Assembly (NCBI GenBank): GCA_038227135.1
Contig: JBBRQC010000003.1
Location: 71,066-135,065 of the forward strand
Reading direction: 5' to 3'
Origin: UBA4720 sp038227135
GTDB lineage: Bacteria > Gemmatimonadota > Gemmatimonadetes > Gemmatimonadales > Gemmatimonadaceae
Length of the DNA stretch: 64,000 nucleotides
Shown piece after piece: positions 52,055 to 60,982 of the stretch (the stretch's first letter is position 1; every line of letters begins with the position of its first letter). The notes under the pieces were generated by a model. That model was not told where the DNA came from and searched no databases. It worked only from the letters and a program-made list of their open reading frames with translations. A program made the translations under genes and the position numbers.

Positions 52055-53026
52055 TCAATAACGTCGCGGATGCTGCTGAAACGCAGCCCAGTAAGCCCCA
52101 GTCAATAACCCCGCGAGGTACAGACAGTCGAACAGAAAGGAACGAACAATTATGCCTACGATCGTGAGGTGGACGACGTAGGAAAGGAGCACCAGCCCGA
52201 CACCAAACATGATCGTGAACATTGCCGGCTGATCCGCGTCAGTGCTTCGTCTGATCGCCAAATGTCTCGCAATCCTCACCGGTAGCTCGTGGGTGACACG
52301 GCCCCACCATGCTGCGAGCGCAATGATTCTTTCGCGCGGGCTATCGCTCTCCTCTGCTTGAATGAATTGTGTTTGGGGCAATCCGGCGTCTTCGGACACG
52401 GCTCGCAATCGATCGGCAATTTCTTCCGTGAGAATCGTATGATCGGTGCCTCGCCAGGAATCCATCTCGATGATCGCACCTGCGTGCGCGCTTACAGCAG
52501 TTCCCGGCGTTCCCTTGTCCTCAAAGACAAGCCCGAGAGGAAGAATCCTGAGACCCGTGATTCCACATTCATCTCTGGCCTGGAGCGCGACTCTTGCCAA
52601 TCCCGTTTTCAGTGGTTCGAGTCCGGCCTCGTTGTGACTCTTGCCTTCAGGAAATATGAGGAGCGCTCCGTTTTGTTTGAGGAGCTTGAGTATCTCCGCG
52701 AACGCTTGTGCATTGCGCGATCTGTCGACCGGCAATCCACTTTGCTTCCTGGCCTCGTCGCTCACTCGTCGAAGTGGCACGACGTGCAACATGCTGAAGA
52801 GAATGGCGATGAGCGGATTGTCGACAAGCGTCGCTTTCGCGGTCATCGTAATACGCCGGGGAACGATCCAACCCACAATCAGGGAATCAACCAGTGCATT
52901 CTGATGATTGACTGCGATAAGTAAGGGGCCGCTCACTGGGATTCTCTCTCCATCTGTCAGGCGGATGTCGTTGTAGAACCAGTGGAGCGCTATTCCGGTG
53001 ACCCAGCGCAGCAAGCTATAGATCAT
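52055..53026 (-). CDS. 1-acyl-glycerol-3-phosphate acyltransferase-like protein (323 aa)
   Basis: PlsC motifs: AVNHQNALVDS (NHx4D) and LLIFPEGKSHNEAGL, with a downstream Pro-rich segment. Two C-terminal membrane helices (FTIMFGVGLVLLSYVVHLTIV, SFLFDCLYLAGLLTGAYWA) extend beyond the core. It probably acylates a lysophospholipid. ATG 53026 overlaps the MFS gene stop (ATGA), so the two are coupled. Confidence 0.85.
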   Translation of the reverse strand: MIYSLLRWVTGIALHWFYNDIRLTDGERIPVSGPLLIAVNHQNALVDSLIVGWIVPRRITMTAKATLVDNPLIAILFSMLHVVPLRRVSDEARKQSGLPVDRSRNAQAFAEILKLLKQNGALLIFPEGKSHNEAGLEPLKTGLARVALQARDECGITGLRILPLGLVFEDKGTPGTAVSAHAGAIIEMDSWRGTDHTILTEEIADRLRAVSEDAGLPQTQFIQAEESDSPRERIIALAAWWGRVTHELPVRIARHLAIRRSTDADQPAMFTIMFGVGLVLLSYVVHLTIVGIIVRSFLFDCLYLAGLLTGAYWAAFQQHPRRY

Positions 53027-54480
53027 TTGGAGCGAGCAAACCTGAAGTTGTCGGGAACACCGCGCAGCAGCAGGAGCGCCAGAACCATCCCGATTGCTAC
53101 TGTTGCGACGCCTGCACGATAGGCGAATCCGGTTCCCATCGACGGCGTCAGCCCATCGACCGCGAATGCCCACACGAATGGACCAACAACCGCCGCTGCC
53201 CTCGACGAAAGCACCATCAGGCTGAAAAAGCGCCCAGCCTCGACATCGGGGACAAGGCTCAATAACAACGGACGCTCAGCGGTAGCAACGCCGCCGTAAA
53301 TGAGTCCTATGCACGCTCCAACAATCCAGAAAGCACTTCTGGTGGGCACCACGATCATCGCTACGAGAAGCACAACCCAACCGACCAGCACCCAAGATAA
53401 CGTCCGTTTCGGGCCGAACCGATCCACCAATCGGCCGATACCATAACTCCCGATCACTGCTGGAATCGTGAGTATCACGAACAGGCTCGCTTCGGAGCCA
53501 CCCTTGAATCCCATCGCGAAGATTGCGTACAGCGCCATGTTTGCGATGATCGTTCCCATCGCATCCTGATACAGGAAAGACGTAAGGATGAATCTCAACG
53601 TTCCCGGATATTGTTTTGCCTCCTTCAAGGTGTGGCGTACATCCTGGAACGCCTTGCGCCACGGAATCCGCTTCTTCCCGTGTACCGCGTTGTGATCGTG
53701 GCAGAAGAAGAACAGCGGAAGTGAGAACAGGAGAAACAGAACCGCTGTCGGAACGAACGTGGATACACGTCCACCGTGGGCCGTGAACGGGACTGCATTT
53801 CGCAAGAAGTGAAGGGTGCGCTCCGGAATCGGTCCGAGTATCGGCAGTGATCCGGAGAAGAAGGGAAACGTGAGCAAGACGCCGGTAATCGAGCCAGCAT
53901 ATCCGAACGCAGAGCCCAGTCCCGAAAGACGGCCGCGGTGATCTGCGGGGGCGAGCTCTGGCAGCATTGCGTTGTAGAACGGCTGCGCGCCCTGATACGC
54001 GTAGTTGGCGATTGTGAATGCAGCGAGTACTGCGAATAATGCGACACCGGCGGCCATCGGCGCCGACGCCTGGGTCACGGCTGTTACTCCTTCGCCAATG
54101 AGAGGCAGACCGATCTGTCCCAGAACGGCAATGAGTATCGTGGAGATGCACGCAACGAGGGTAAAGCCGACGACCCACGGCTTTCGCCGTTGCGTCGCAT
54201 CGGAAATAGCACCAAACAGCGGGATCGAAACCACCACAAGCGCCGATGCTATCCCGTTCACAGTGGCGTAGAGTGTGTTGGAATGACCCAGATCCTTTAC
54301 CAGCCAAGCCGAGAAATAGAGCGTGGCTATGTTCATCGAAAAAACAGTATTGGCAAAATCGTACAGAGCCCAGCTTAACCGCTCGCGCACGGGAGCCAGC
54401 GGCGGATTGAGATCTCCGTCCCCAGCGATCTCCGGACTCTGTACCGGAGAATCCTTCGCAACTGTGGCTGCTAACTTCAT
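53023..54480 (-). CDS. MFS transporter, UMF1/Atg22-like (485 aa)
   Basis: Twelve membrane helices with the UMF1 opening LSWALYDFANTVFSMNIATLYFSAWL and the loop DATQRRKPWVVG after helix 2. An extra hydrophilic loop (FFCHDHNAVHGKKRIPWRKAF) sits in the centre. Substrate unknown for the family. Coupled to the PlsC-like gene downstream. Confidence 0.88.
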   Translation of the reverse strand: MKLAATVAKDSPVQSPEIAGDGDLNPPLAPVRERLSWALYDFANTVFSMNIATLYFSAWLVKDLGHSNTLYATVNGIASALVVVSIPLFGAISDATQRRKPWVVGFTLVACISTILIAVLGQIGLPLIGEGVTAVTQASAPMAAGVALFAVLAAFTIANYAYQGAQPFYNAMLPELAPADHRGRLSGLGSAFGYAGSITGVLLTFPFFSGSLPILGPIPERTLHFLRNAVPFTAHGGRVSTFVPTAVLFLLFSLPLFFFCHDHNAVHGKKRIPWRKAFQDVRHTLKEAKQYPGTLRFILTSFLYQDAMGTIIANMALYAIFAMGFKGGSEASLFVILTIPAVIGSYGIGRLVDRFGPKRTLSWVLVGWVVLLVAMIVVPTRSAFWIVGACIGLIYGGVATAERPLLLSLVPDVEAGRFFSLMVLSSRAAAVVGPFVWAFAVDGLTPSMGTGFAYRAGVATVAIGMVLALLLLRGVPDNFRFARSK

Positions 54481-54612
54481 CGGTCACTCCGTCCGTGGCA
54501 AACCGTTCACGAGAAACTCTACATCGCCCGACGTGGAACTCAAATACGTATCGTGACGTAGCACGAACTGCGCACTCTCGACGCTGGAAGACGCGACAGG
54601 CAGATTTACTAT

Positions 54613-55533
54613 ATGGCAGGTCGTCGAGTTATTCCTCGCAGGATATTCGTTCTGCTGCTCCTGGCAGTGGCCTGCCGGGATAAGGCGGGAAACGGCGCCA
54701 ACGCCGGCAGGTCTCTCCCCGCAGTCTTTTCTCTGGGACCGACCAGTAACACCAACTGGAATGTGAACGCCGGTCCGGTAATGCTGATGTCAGAGGGAAC
54801 CAGCTCTGACAGTGTTTCGATAGTCCTGCCAGAGGCAACCGACAGCACGATCGAATCAATCCAGGGCCTAACACCGCCAGTCTCCGGCCTCGTCTTCGAA
54901 CTCTTCAACCGGAGCGGAAAAACAGATTCCACTACCATCTTACCGCAAAAAACCGGGGCGGATACTACGCGAGAATGCATTGCCTGGCCGATTGGGAAGA
55001 CGCAATTGGCGCGATCGGGCTGGCGTGTGGGATTTGTGCGCGGAAATGTGAGTGCAATTAGCCTGGACTCTATCGGGTCACTGCCAAGCGCCGATTCAGC
55101 GATGCTTGCTGCCTCGCTCACGCAAACTGCAGCGACCTTACCAGTCTCAGCGGACCCGACGTTTCGAAAACTTCCATTCAGAGTTCAGTCAGCCTACACC
55201 TTTCGGCTGGATTCTGTCGAAGTAGTAATTGCCGATATTGTTCGCTCACTGAACGAAGAAGCCAACCCCCGAATCGAGCATCTCCTGCTCATCGGTGAGC
55301 GCCCAATTGGATCCAAGGGGAAATACGCTGTCGGATACTTCAGCCGGATAGCCGGTGCTGAGGAAACGATGCAGGCAACCGAGGTGCTCGCTGCAGTGCG
55401 GATAGGACCTTCAAAGAGTCCTGCGATCGTTGTCAGTGTCGACTCCGAAGAAGGCGTACAGCTGGGTCTGATCGAACGAACTGGTCCCGGTCAGTGGCGC
55501 TCCACCTGGAAGAGCGCATACACCACCTGCTGA
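54613..55533 (+). CDS. Predicted lipoprotein of unknown function (306 aa)
   Basis: Signal with lipobox FVLLLLAVACRDK. Beta-rich remainder (NVNAGPVMLMSEGTSSDSVS, GLVFELFNRSGKTDSTTILP, WRVGFVRGNVSAISLDS), with one Cys pair candidate. I do not recognise a family. No ribosome binding site precedes the ATG. Divergent from the MFS gene with 132 nt between; convergent with the Nif3 gene. Confidence 0.65.
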   Translation: MAGRRVIPRRIFVLLLLAVACRDKAGNGANAGRSLPAVFSLGPTSNTNWNVNAGPVMLMSEGTSSDSVSIVLPEATDSTIESIQGLTPPVSGLVFELFNRSGKTDSTTILPQKTGADTTRECIAWPIGKTQLARSGWRVGFVRGNVSAISLDSIGSLPSADSAMLAASLTQTAATLPVSADPTFRKLPFRVQSAYTFRLDSVEVVIADIVRSLNEEANPRIEHLLLIGERPIGSKGKYAVGYFSRIAGAEETMQATEVLAAVRIGPSKSPAIVVSVDSEEGVQLGLIERTGPGQWRSTWKSAYTTC

Positions 55534-55554
55534 ACCCGCGCAGTTGTCGATCCC

Positions 55555-56331
55555 TCAAAGACCAGTCGGCGCGCTCACAAAGCTCCAGGGCAGATCGTAC
55601 TTCTCGCTCAGATGCTGCGCCAAAGCACAAACGCCGAGAGTCTCTGTCGCGTAGTGTCCCGCATATAGGATCGCCAGATCATGTTCCTCCGCATGAACCG
55701 CGGTCCAGTGTGGTCCTTCTCCTACGATGAGGGTGTCAATTCCCATCGTGCTCACCTCTCTTAGCGTATCGCTCGATGCTCCTGCACCTGTGCAGATTGC
55801 CCACTTCCGCGTTTGTCGGCCAGCTTGCACCAGAGATGTGCGGAGCTCTCCTCCGTGTGTTTGGGTGAACTTTCGTGCAGATGTAATGATCGCCGCTGTT
55901 TCCAGATCGCTTTCTCCGGACACCCCGATGAAAGTGTCATCGAAGCGGGCAAAGGGCGCACTTGGCTTTAGACCCAGCTCTTTTGCGAGGAGTGCGTTAT
56001 TACCGAGCGTTGGATGGCGATCGAGGGGAAGGTGCGAAGCGTAGACCGCAATGCCGGCGTCGATGAGAATTCGGATCCGCCTGTAGTGGGAACCGGTGAT
56101 GGGCTGCAGGCCATCCCAGAACATGCCGTGGTGGACAATAAGGAGATTTGCCCTGCTTGCGATAGCGCCATGAATCGCCCGCGTGGAAAAGTCGACTGCG
56201 GCTGCGATCTTTCGGATGGGCGACTCGTTGTGTAACTGAACGCCATTCACCGCGTTGGGATAATCCGGTATGATCCGGCTCTCAAGAAGGCTATCCGTGT
56301 AATCCGCCAGCTCACCCAAAGATATCGTCAT
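55555..56331 (-). CDS. Nif3-like dinuclear metal-centre hexamer protein (258 aa)
   Basis: Conserved metal-binding stretches LLIVHHGMFWDGLQ and SHLPLDRHPTLGNNALLAKELG, and C-terminal GEGPHWTAVHAEEHDLAILYAGHYATE. YbgI/YqfO family, described as GTP cyclohydrolase I type 2 homologues; biological function is unsettled. Start ATG 56331 matches family N-termini (MTISLGELADYTDSLL). Confidence 0.9.
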   Translation of the reverse strand: MTISLGELADYTDSLLESRIIPDYPNAVNGVQLHNESPIRKIAAAVDFSTRAIHGAIASRANLLIVHHGMFWDGLQPITGSHYRRIRILIDAGIAVYASHLPLDRHPTLGNNALLAKELGLKPSAPFARFDDTFIGVSGESDLETAAIITSARKFTQTHGGELRTSLVQAGRQTRKWAICTGAGASSDTLREVSTMGIDTLIVGEGPHWTAVHAEEHDLAILYAGHYATETLGVCALAQHLSEKYDLPWSFVSAPTGL

Positions 56332-56388
56332 ACCGTGGCAGATTTGTGTGGAGAAACGCCCTCCGCACACAGCTCGTAACAAGATAAC

Positions 56389-56405
56389 CTATTGTAGGAC
56401 AATAG
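56389..56405. other. Perfect 7-bp hairpin between parB and the Nif3-like gene
   Basis: CTATTGT, 3-nt loop, ACAATAG, in a short AT-rich gap between the parB stop and the Nif3-like start. It may be a weak terminator for parAB or an operator for the Nif3-like gene. It lacks a T-run on either strand. Confidence 0.35.
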
Positions 56406-56434
56406 CTTATAGCTCAAGTTGACAACCTTGTTGA

Positions 56435-57325
56435 TTAGTCTGGTACGCGCAACACACCGAGGAGACGTTCCAGGTCGTCTGCGGAATAAAAATGGAAAGT
56501 AAGCGTGCCCCGATTGTTTGACCCCAGAGCGAGAATCACATCCGTTTGGAGGAACCGCCTCAGCCTGTCCTGAATTTGACGAATTTCTGGTGATTGCCGA
56601 TCAGCAGTTCTTGGCCGGCCTGCCTTCCCTTTCCGCGGTGTACCGTCGACCTGGCGAAGTCTGTGTTCGAGTTCCCTGACTGTGAGCCCTTCCCTAACTA
56701 TTTCATTTGCCAGAGTCGCGATTTTTTCGAAATCATCCAGGCCCAGCAGCACCTTGGCATGGCCCATCGACAACTTGCCCTCCTGAAGGAGCATTCTCGC
56801 AGATTCCGGCAACTGCAGAACGCGAAGCATGTTGGCAATCGTCGTTCTGTCCTTTCCAACCTTCTCGGCTATCTGTTGCTGCGTCAGACCAAAGTCGTGC
56901 GAGAGTCTGTAGTAACCTTCTCCCTCTTCAATGGGGTTGAGATCACTTCGTTGAAGATTCTCAACAAGCGCAAGAGTGAGAAGGGTTTTGTCGTCGATCT
57001 CGCGGATAATTGCCGGGATTTCTTTCCAGCCAAGCTTCGCGGCTGCGCGTAGACGACGTTCGCCGGCTATTAGTTCGAACCCATCCTTACCGGGTCTACG
57101 GCGAACCGTGATAGGCTGGAGGAGTCCACTCGCCTTCAGACTTTCCTGGAGCTCAAGGAGATCTTCCGCCTTGAACTCGGTTCTTGGCTGGAACGGATTT
57201 CGAGCTACCTGTGCGATGGGAATCAACTTTAGGGCGCCCTCATCGCTCGAAGCCAGCCCACCCGCTGTTCCAAGGAGTGCCTCCAGTCCTCTGCCCAGCC
57301 GCCTAGGGGTTTTCTCAGTGGCCAC
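56435..57325 (-). CDS. parB: Chromosome partitioning protein ParB (296 aa)
   Basis: RLGRGLEALLG at the N-terminus (ParA contact), then CTP-binding motifs IAQVARNPFQPRTEF, ITVRRRPGKDGFELIAGERRLRAA and NLQRSDLNPIEEGEGY; HTH FGLTQQQIAEKVGKDRTTIANMLR. C-terminal dimerisation domain ends with RLLGVLRVPD. Starts inside parA (11-nt overlap). Confidence 0.97.
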   Translation of the reverse strand: MATEKTPRRLGRGLEALLGTAGGLASSDEGALKLIPIAQVARNPFQPRTEFKAEDLLELQESLKASGLLQPITVRRRPGKDGFELIAGERRLRAAAKLGWKEIPAIIREIDDKTLLTLALVENLQRSDLNPIEEGEGYYRLSHDFGLTQQQIAEKVGKDRTTIANMLRVLQLPESARMLLQEGKLSMGHAKVLLGLDDFEKIATLANEIVREGLTVRELEHRLRQVDGTPRKGKAGRPRTADRQSPEIRQIQDRLRRFLQTDVILALGSNNRGTLTFHFYSADDLERLLGVLRVPD

Positions 57326-58103
57326 CGTTTTCTCCCTGTTCGATTCTCTCCATCAGCTCTTTGGCGACATTCATATAGGCCTGTGCACCGACCGAGGCTG
57401 CATCATAGAGAATGATCGGCTTGCCGAAACTTGGCGCTTCAGCGAGTCGGACGTTTCTGGGTACAACGCTATTGAAGACCTTCGGTCCAAAGTATTCGCG
57501 AGCATCGTCGGCAACCTGTCTCGAGAGATTCAGCCGGGAGTCGTACATAGTCAGGAGTACGCCGTCGATCCCGAGCTTTTCATTGGCGCTGTGCTGGACC
57601 CTGTGGACAGTATTGAGGAGCTGGGACAAACCCTCCAGTGCGTAGTACTCGCACTGAACTGGAATGAGTACAGAATCGGCCGCAGCCAACATGTTGATGG
57701 TGATCAGACCCAGGGACGGCGGACAGTCGATGATTATGTAGTCGTACTCACGGCGAAGAGACTCCACGGACTGCCGCATGACGTGCTCGCGACCTGGCCT
57801 ATCAATGAGCTCCACTTCTGCCGCCGCCAGATCGGGAGTGGCGCCTATCACATCCAACTTCTCGAACTGGACACCGGCTTGACGGGCAGACCCCAAGTCC
57901 GAGTTCCCGACGAGAACGTCGTACAGAGTCAGGGGCACGTTTTCTTTTTGGAGACCGACACCGCTAGTGGCGTTGCCTTGCGGATCAGCGTCGACGAGTA
58001 GAGTTCGTTGCTCTGCCGCGGCGAGACTCGCAGCCAGATTAACCGCGGTCGTCGTTTTTCCTACCCCACCCTTCTGATTTGCAATTGCAATTATTCGCGC
58101 CAC
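57315..58103 (-). CDS. parA: Chromosome partitioning ATPase ParA (262 aa)
   Basis: Walker ATPase MARIIAIANQKGGVGKTTTAVNLA, switch DADPQGNATSGVG and DCPPSLGLITINMLAA. Small chromosomal Soj type without an N-terminal HTH. GTG start at 58103; no in-frame ATG is nearby. Two parS sites lie just upstream. Confidence 0.96.
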   Translation of the reverse strand: MARIIAIANQKGGVGKTTTAVNLAASLAAAEQRTLLVDADPQGNATSGVGLQKENVPLTLYDVLVGNSDLGSARQAGVQFEKLDVIGATPDLAAAEVELIDRPGREHVMRQSVESLRREYDYIIIDCPPSLGLITINMLAAADSVLIPVQCEYYALEGLSQLLNTVHRVQHSANEKLGIDGVLLTMYDSRLNLSRQVADDAREYFGPKVFNSVVPRNVRLAEAPSFGKPIILYDAASVGAQAYMNVAKELMERIEQGENGGH

Positions 58104-58152
58104 GAATTCATAGTAGAGAGTATGGCGCGTAATCTACCAAGCCGGCTGGGTG

Positions 58153-58168
58153 GTTTCCACGTGGAACA
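58153..58168. promoter_or_regulatory. parS: parS site 1
   Basis: GTTTCCACGTGGAACA, one base from the perfect palindrome TGTTCCACGTGGAACA bound by ParB. Located 50 nt upstream of parA. Confidence 0.88.
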
Positions 58169-58178
58169 CCAGAATCGC

Positions 58179-58194
58179 TGTTCCACGTGGAAAT
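58179..58194. promoter_or_regulatory. parS: parS site 2
   Basis: TGTTCCACGTGGAAAT, matching 14 of the 16 palindrome positions and exact over its core. It sits 26 bp from site 1 and ends 5 nt beyond the SIMPL gene stop. Confidence 0.88.
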
Positions 58195-58198
58195 AGTC

Positions 58199-58912
58199 TT
58201 ATGGGCTAGGTATGAACCGCCACCGAGTGTTTACCTCGACGGATAAGGTTTCCTCGCCTGGGTTGATGGGAGTGTCCGACTGCGCGACGCCCTTGGCCAT
58301 CATCATCGGCCGCGGCGGTGGAGGAGAGTATGCGCTGATGTCGATACCGAGCAGTGTGCCAAGAGATCCGCGCGCGGCTCGGGCAGCGGCTTCCGCATCA
58401 GCACGGGCTTTCTCGATCGCTATGGCAATCGCGCTTCGGCGAGCCGTTTCCGTATTCGATGCATAGAACTGGAGTGAGGCGATCATGTTCGCGCCGTGCG
58501 CGAGCGCGGCGTCGATCACGGGACCAACTTGAGTCAGTTTTCGGACATCGACCAGAACTGTGTTGGTCACATTATAGGCAACGATCATTGGCTCCTTGCC
58601 TTGCTCGTAGACTTGTTCCGGATAGACGTTGTAATTGATAGTCGAAAGCTGATCACTACCGAGGCCAAGAGCTCTCAGCGCGGCCAGCACCGATTGCTGC
58701 TTGTTGGCGTTCTCGGCGGCAGCCGCAGCCGCAGTAGACGCGCGTGTTTGAACGCTGATCTGTATGGTCGCGCGATCGGGTGAGACTTTAATCTCCCCTC
58801 TTCCTCCGACGCTTATCTGGGGAATCAACTCGCCTGGCGCCCGACTGTCTTGAGCATGTAGTGTTAATGGCGTTAACAAGGCGAGAATAGCAACTATATG
58901 CACGTGTTTCAT
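58199..58912 (-). CDS. Secreted SIMPL/DUF541-domain protein (237 aa)
   Basis: Signal peptide MKHVHIVAILALLTPLTLHAQ, then ISVGGRGEIKVSPDRATIQISVQTRA, TINYNVYPEQVYEQGK, VTNTVLVDVRKLTQVGPVIDAAL, and a C-terminal VEVNTRWRF. SIMPL proteins are periplasmic oligomers of uncertain role, linked to oxidative or envelope stress. A 31-residue upstream extension is rejected because MKHVH gives the signal peptide. Confidence 0.88.
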   Translation of the reverse strand: MKHVHIVAILALLTPLTLHAQDSRAPGELIPQISVGGRGEIKVSPDRATIQISVQTRASTAAAAAAENANKQQSVLAALRALGLGSDQLSTINYNVYPEQVYEQGKEPMIVAYNVTNTVLVDVRKLTQVGPVIDAALAHGANMIASLQFYASNTETARRSAIAIAIEKARADAEAAARAARGSLGTLLGIDISAYSPPPPRPMMMAKGVAQSDTPINPGEETLSVEVNTRWRFIPSP

Positions 58913-58976
58913 TTTGCTTCTCGATGGTGAAGTGTGGGTACTCTTGTGAGACGGCAGAATCAATCCGACCTGCACA

Positions 58977-59966
58977 CTAAGCCTGATCAGGAAGAACCGA
59001 CTCAATGTCGTGGATCCTGCTCAGGTTCATGCCGACGATCCCCGCTGCCTCGCTCCGTAGGAACATGTTCGCGAATTTCGCCCCAAAAATAATTTCGTCC
59101 GCTTTGTACGAGGACCGCGAGTGCACAGTCTGTGAAAGGGTTTCATCGGTTCCCGTCAGAAGGATCAGAACCTCTGCGTCCGCGTCCAGCAGGTCCTTTT
59201 TCGTAAACCCCCAAACAGGACTGCTCGGATCGATCGGATGAACGACTGTCCAGCTCAGCGTAAAGAATACAACGTGCTGCCGTTCGAGATCCAGGTCGTA
59301 AAATTTTCGTACGCTGGTCCCGTTGATCTGCTCGAGCTTGGTGAGAATAACCTGGATCTGAACTTCGATCAGCTGACTGGTTCTCCCATTCGCAATTCTG
59401 AACTCGAGAGCAGTCTTATCCCGATACGGAGCGACGATCGCATTGCGGCTGTAAACAATTCTCGCGGATGGCCGGGAGAATCTGCTGAAGATCACGCCCG
59501 TTGCGAGCGCAATCGCAAGAATGTTGACCAGCGCTTCGACCGTCACGAGAACGTTGGCGGCGATTCCTACCGGGATGATGTTTCCGTAACCGATCGTTGC
59601 GAATGTGTCGACGCTGAAAAAAAACGCACGGTAAAACGGGTGACCCGCGAAGCTACCAGAAGCGGACTGAAGGGCGTCAGGTCCACACAGCAGGAATGCA
59701 AACGCGAATAATGCGTTGACTGCGACGTACGACGCCGTGAGAAAGCCGAGCAACTTGGACCACGATATTATGAGTAGCCAGTGGTAAAGACTCAGCGCGG
59801 AAAGTGGATTCAACCCCTCGCGAGCGACGTTGAAGGTTCCGTCGCGATTCAGGAGCCGCCGGCGTGCACCTCGCGCGACCTCGGTTCCGAAACCGAGATC
59901 CTTGAACTCCTCTTCCGAGCTTCTTGGAACGGCGACCGGCTGGTCGGTGAATGTCGGTGACGTCAC
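58977..59966 (-). CDS. Inward-rectifier potassium channel, KirBac type (329 aa)
   Basis: Two membrane helices flank a pore with selectivity filter TIGYGN (VDTFATIGYGNIIPV). N-terminal slide helix LYHWLLIISWSKLLGFL. The cytosolic immunoglobulin-like domain has IVYSRNAIVAPYRDKTALEFRIANGR, HPIDPSSPVWG and AEVLILLTGTDETLSQTVHSRSSY, all hallmark Kir segments. It conducts potassium and is gated by ligands at the cytosolic domain. Confidence 0.95.
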   Translation of the reverse strand: MTSPTFTDQPVAVPRSSEEEFKDLGFGTEVARGARRRLLNRDGTFNVAREGLNPLSALSLYHWLLIISWSKLLGFLTASYVAVNALFAFAFLLCGPDALQSASGSFAGHPFYRAFFFSVDTFATIGYGNIIPVGIAANVLVTVEALVNILAIALATGVIFSRFSRPSARIVYSRNAIVAPYRDKTALEFRIANGRTSQLIEVQIQVILTKLEQINGTSVRKFYDLDLERQHVVFFTLSWTVVHPIDPSSPVWGFTKKDLLDADAEVLILLTGTDETLSQTVHSRSSYKADEIIFGAKFANMFLRSEAAGIVGMNLSRIHDIESVLPDQA

Positions 59967-60016
59967 GCGAGACCTGTGCTGAAGAGTGCTTGTGTCGAGA
60001 GAGCTGCCTCGGAAAA

Positions 60017-60982
60017 ATGGCCACGATTGTTGACCAACGCTACATTCCTGCGATGAAATCCCCGGATATCTCGATCGGTCGCGCTACACTGATGATCGTG
60101 GTGTCCGCGCTGAGCTTTGGGTCTATCTCCGTACTCACTGTCCTGGTTACGCAGGCCGGAGTTCCGCTGCTCACCGCTATGGCGTGGCGCTACGTGCTCG
60201 GTACCGCCCTGCTTCTTGCGGTCGTTGGTGTAAATCAGCTTGGAACGATACCCAGACAACGACTCGTCCGGCTTTTTCTGATCGGTGGGTTCGGTCAGGC
60301 GCTAATCACCTACCTCAGCCTGCAAGCGCTTGAATACATCCCTGTCGGTCCGCTCGCTTTTCTTTTTTATACCTATCCCGCATGGGTCGCATTGCTCGCA
60401 GCAATACGACGAACCGAAAAACTGACCTCGGTACGAGCGATTGCGCTGACTCTGGCTCTTGTCGGCGTAGCGGTAATGGTCGGGGCGCCCTCCACCGGCA
60501 GACTGAATCCCATCGGAGTCTTGCTCGCTCTCGGTTCCTCGCTGCTGTACTCGGCATACCTGCCATCTCTCGAGCACATTCAACAGGGGATACCAGCTCT
60601 CGTTTCCACTCTTCTGCTGGTTGCTGGCGCAGCGTTTACGTTCGTGATCGCCGCACTCTTTTCGCGAGAGCTATATCTGCCTACGGGAGTGCCGGTCTGG
60701 TCGAACATTGGCGTGCTTGCATTGGTATCGACAGTGATTGCGTTTTCAACCCTGATAAAAGGGCTATCGGTTCTCGGGCCGGTGAGAACTGCAATAATCG
60801 CGACTGTCGAGCCCTTCTTTACGGCGATGCTTGGTGTGGTAATACTCGCGAATGAGCTCGCCATCACCACGCTTGCAGGCGGGATTCTGATCGCTGCCGC
60901 GGTGTTGCTGATACAGTGGAGCTCGACTCGAGTGGAAGCTATCGTGACGCAGCGAGGCGTCGACGGCGCTCTACCTCGATGA
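60017..60982 (+). CDS. EamA-family (DMT) transporter (321 aa)
   Basis: Ten membrane helices in two EamA repeats: ISIGRATLMIVVSALSFGSISV, LTAMAWRYVLGTALLLAVVG, LQALEYIPVGPLAFLFYTYPAWVALLAA; second repeat begins PIGVLLALGSSLLYSAYLPSLE. Substrate unknown. ATG 60017 with a GGAAAA element is preferred; an in-frame ATG 12 codons on is possible. Its last 44 nt overlap mnmG convergently. Confidence 0.88.
   Translation: MATIVDQRYIPAMKSPDISIGRATLMIVVSALSFGSISVLTVLVTQAGVPLLTAMAWRYVLGTALLLAVVGVNQLGTIPRQRLVRLFLIGGFGQALITYLSLQALEYIPVGPLAFLFYTYPAWVALLAAIRRTEKLTSVRAIALTLALVGVAVMVGAPSTGRLNPIGVLLALGSSLLYSAYLPSLEHIQQGIPALVSTLLLVAGAAFTFVIAALFSRELYLPTGVPVWSNIGVLALVSTVIAFSTLIKGLSVLGPVRTAIIATVEPFFTAMLGVVILANELAITTLAGGILIAAAVLLIQWSSTRVEAIVTQRGVDGALPR

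Noticed and set aside
53276..54487. 403-codon minus-strand frame overlapping the MFS gene
   Set aside because: It is a shifted reading frame of the transporter gene, rich in Arg, Cys and Ser, with no membrane helices.
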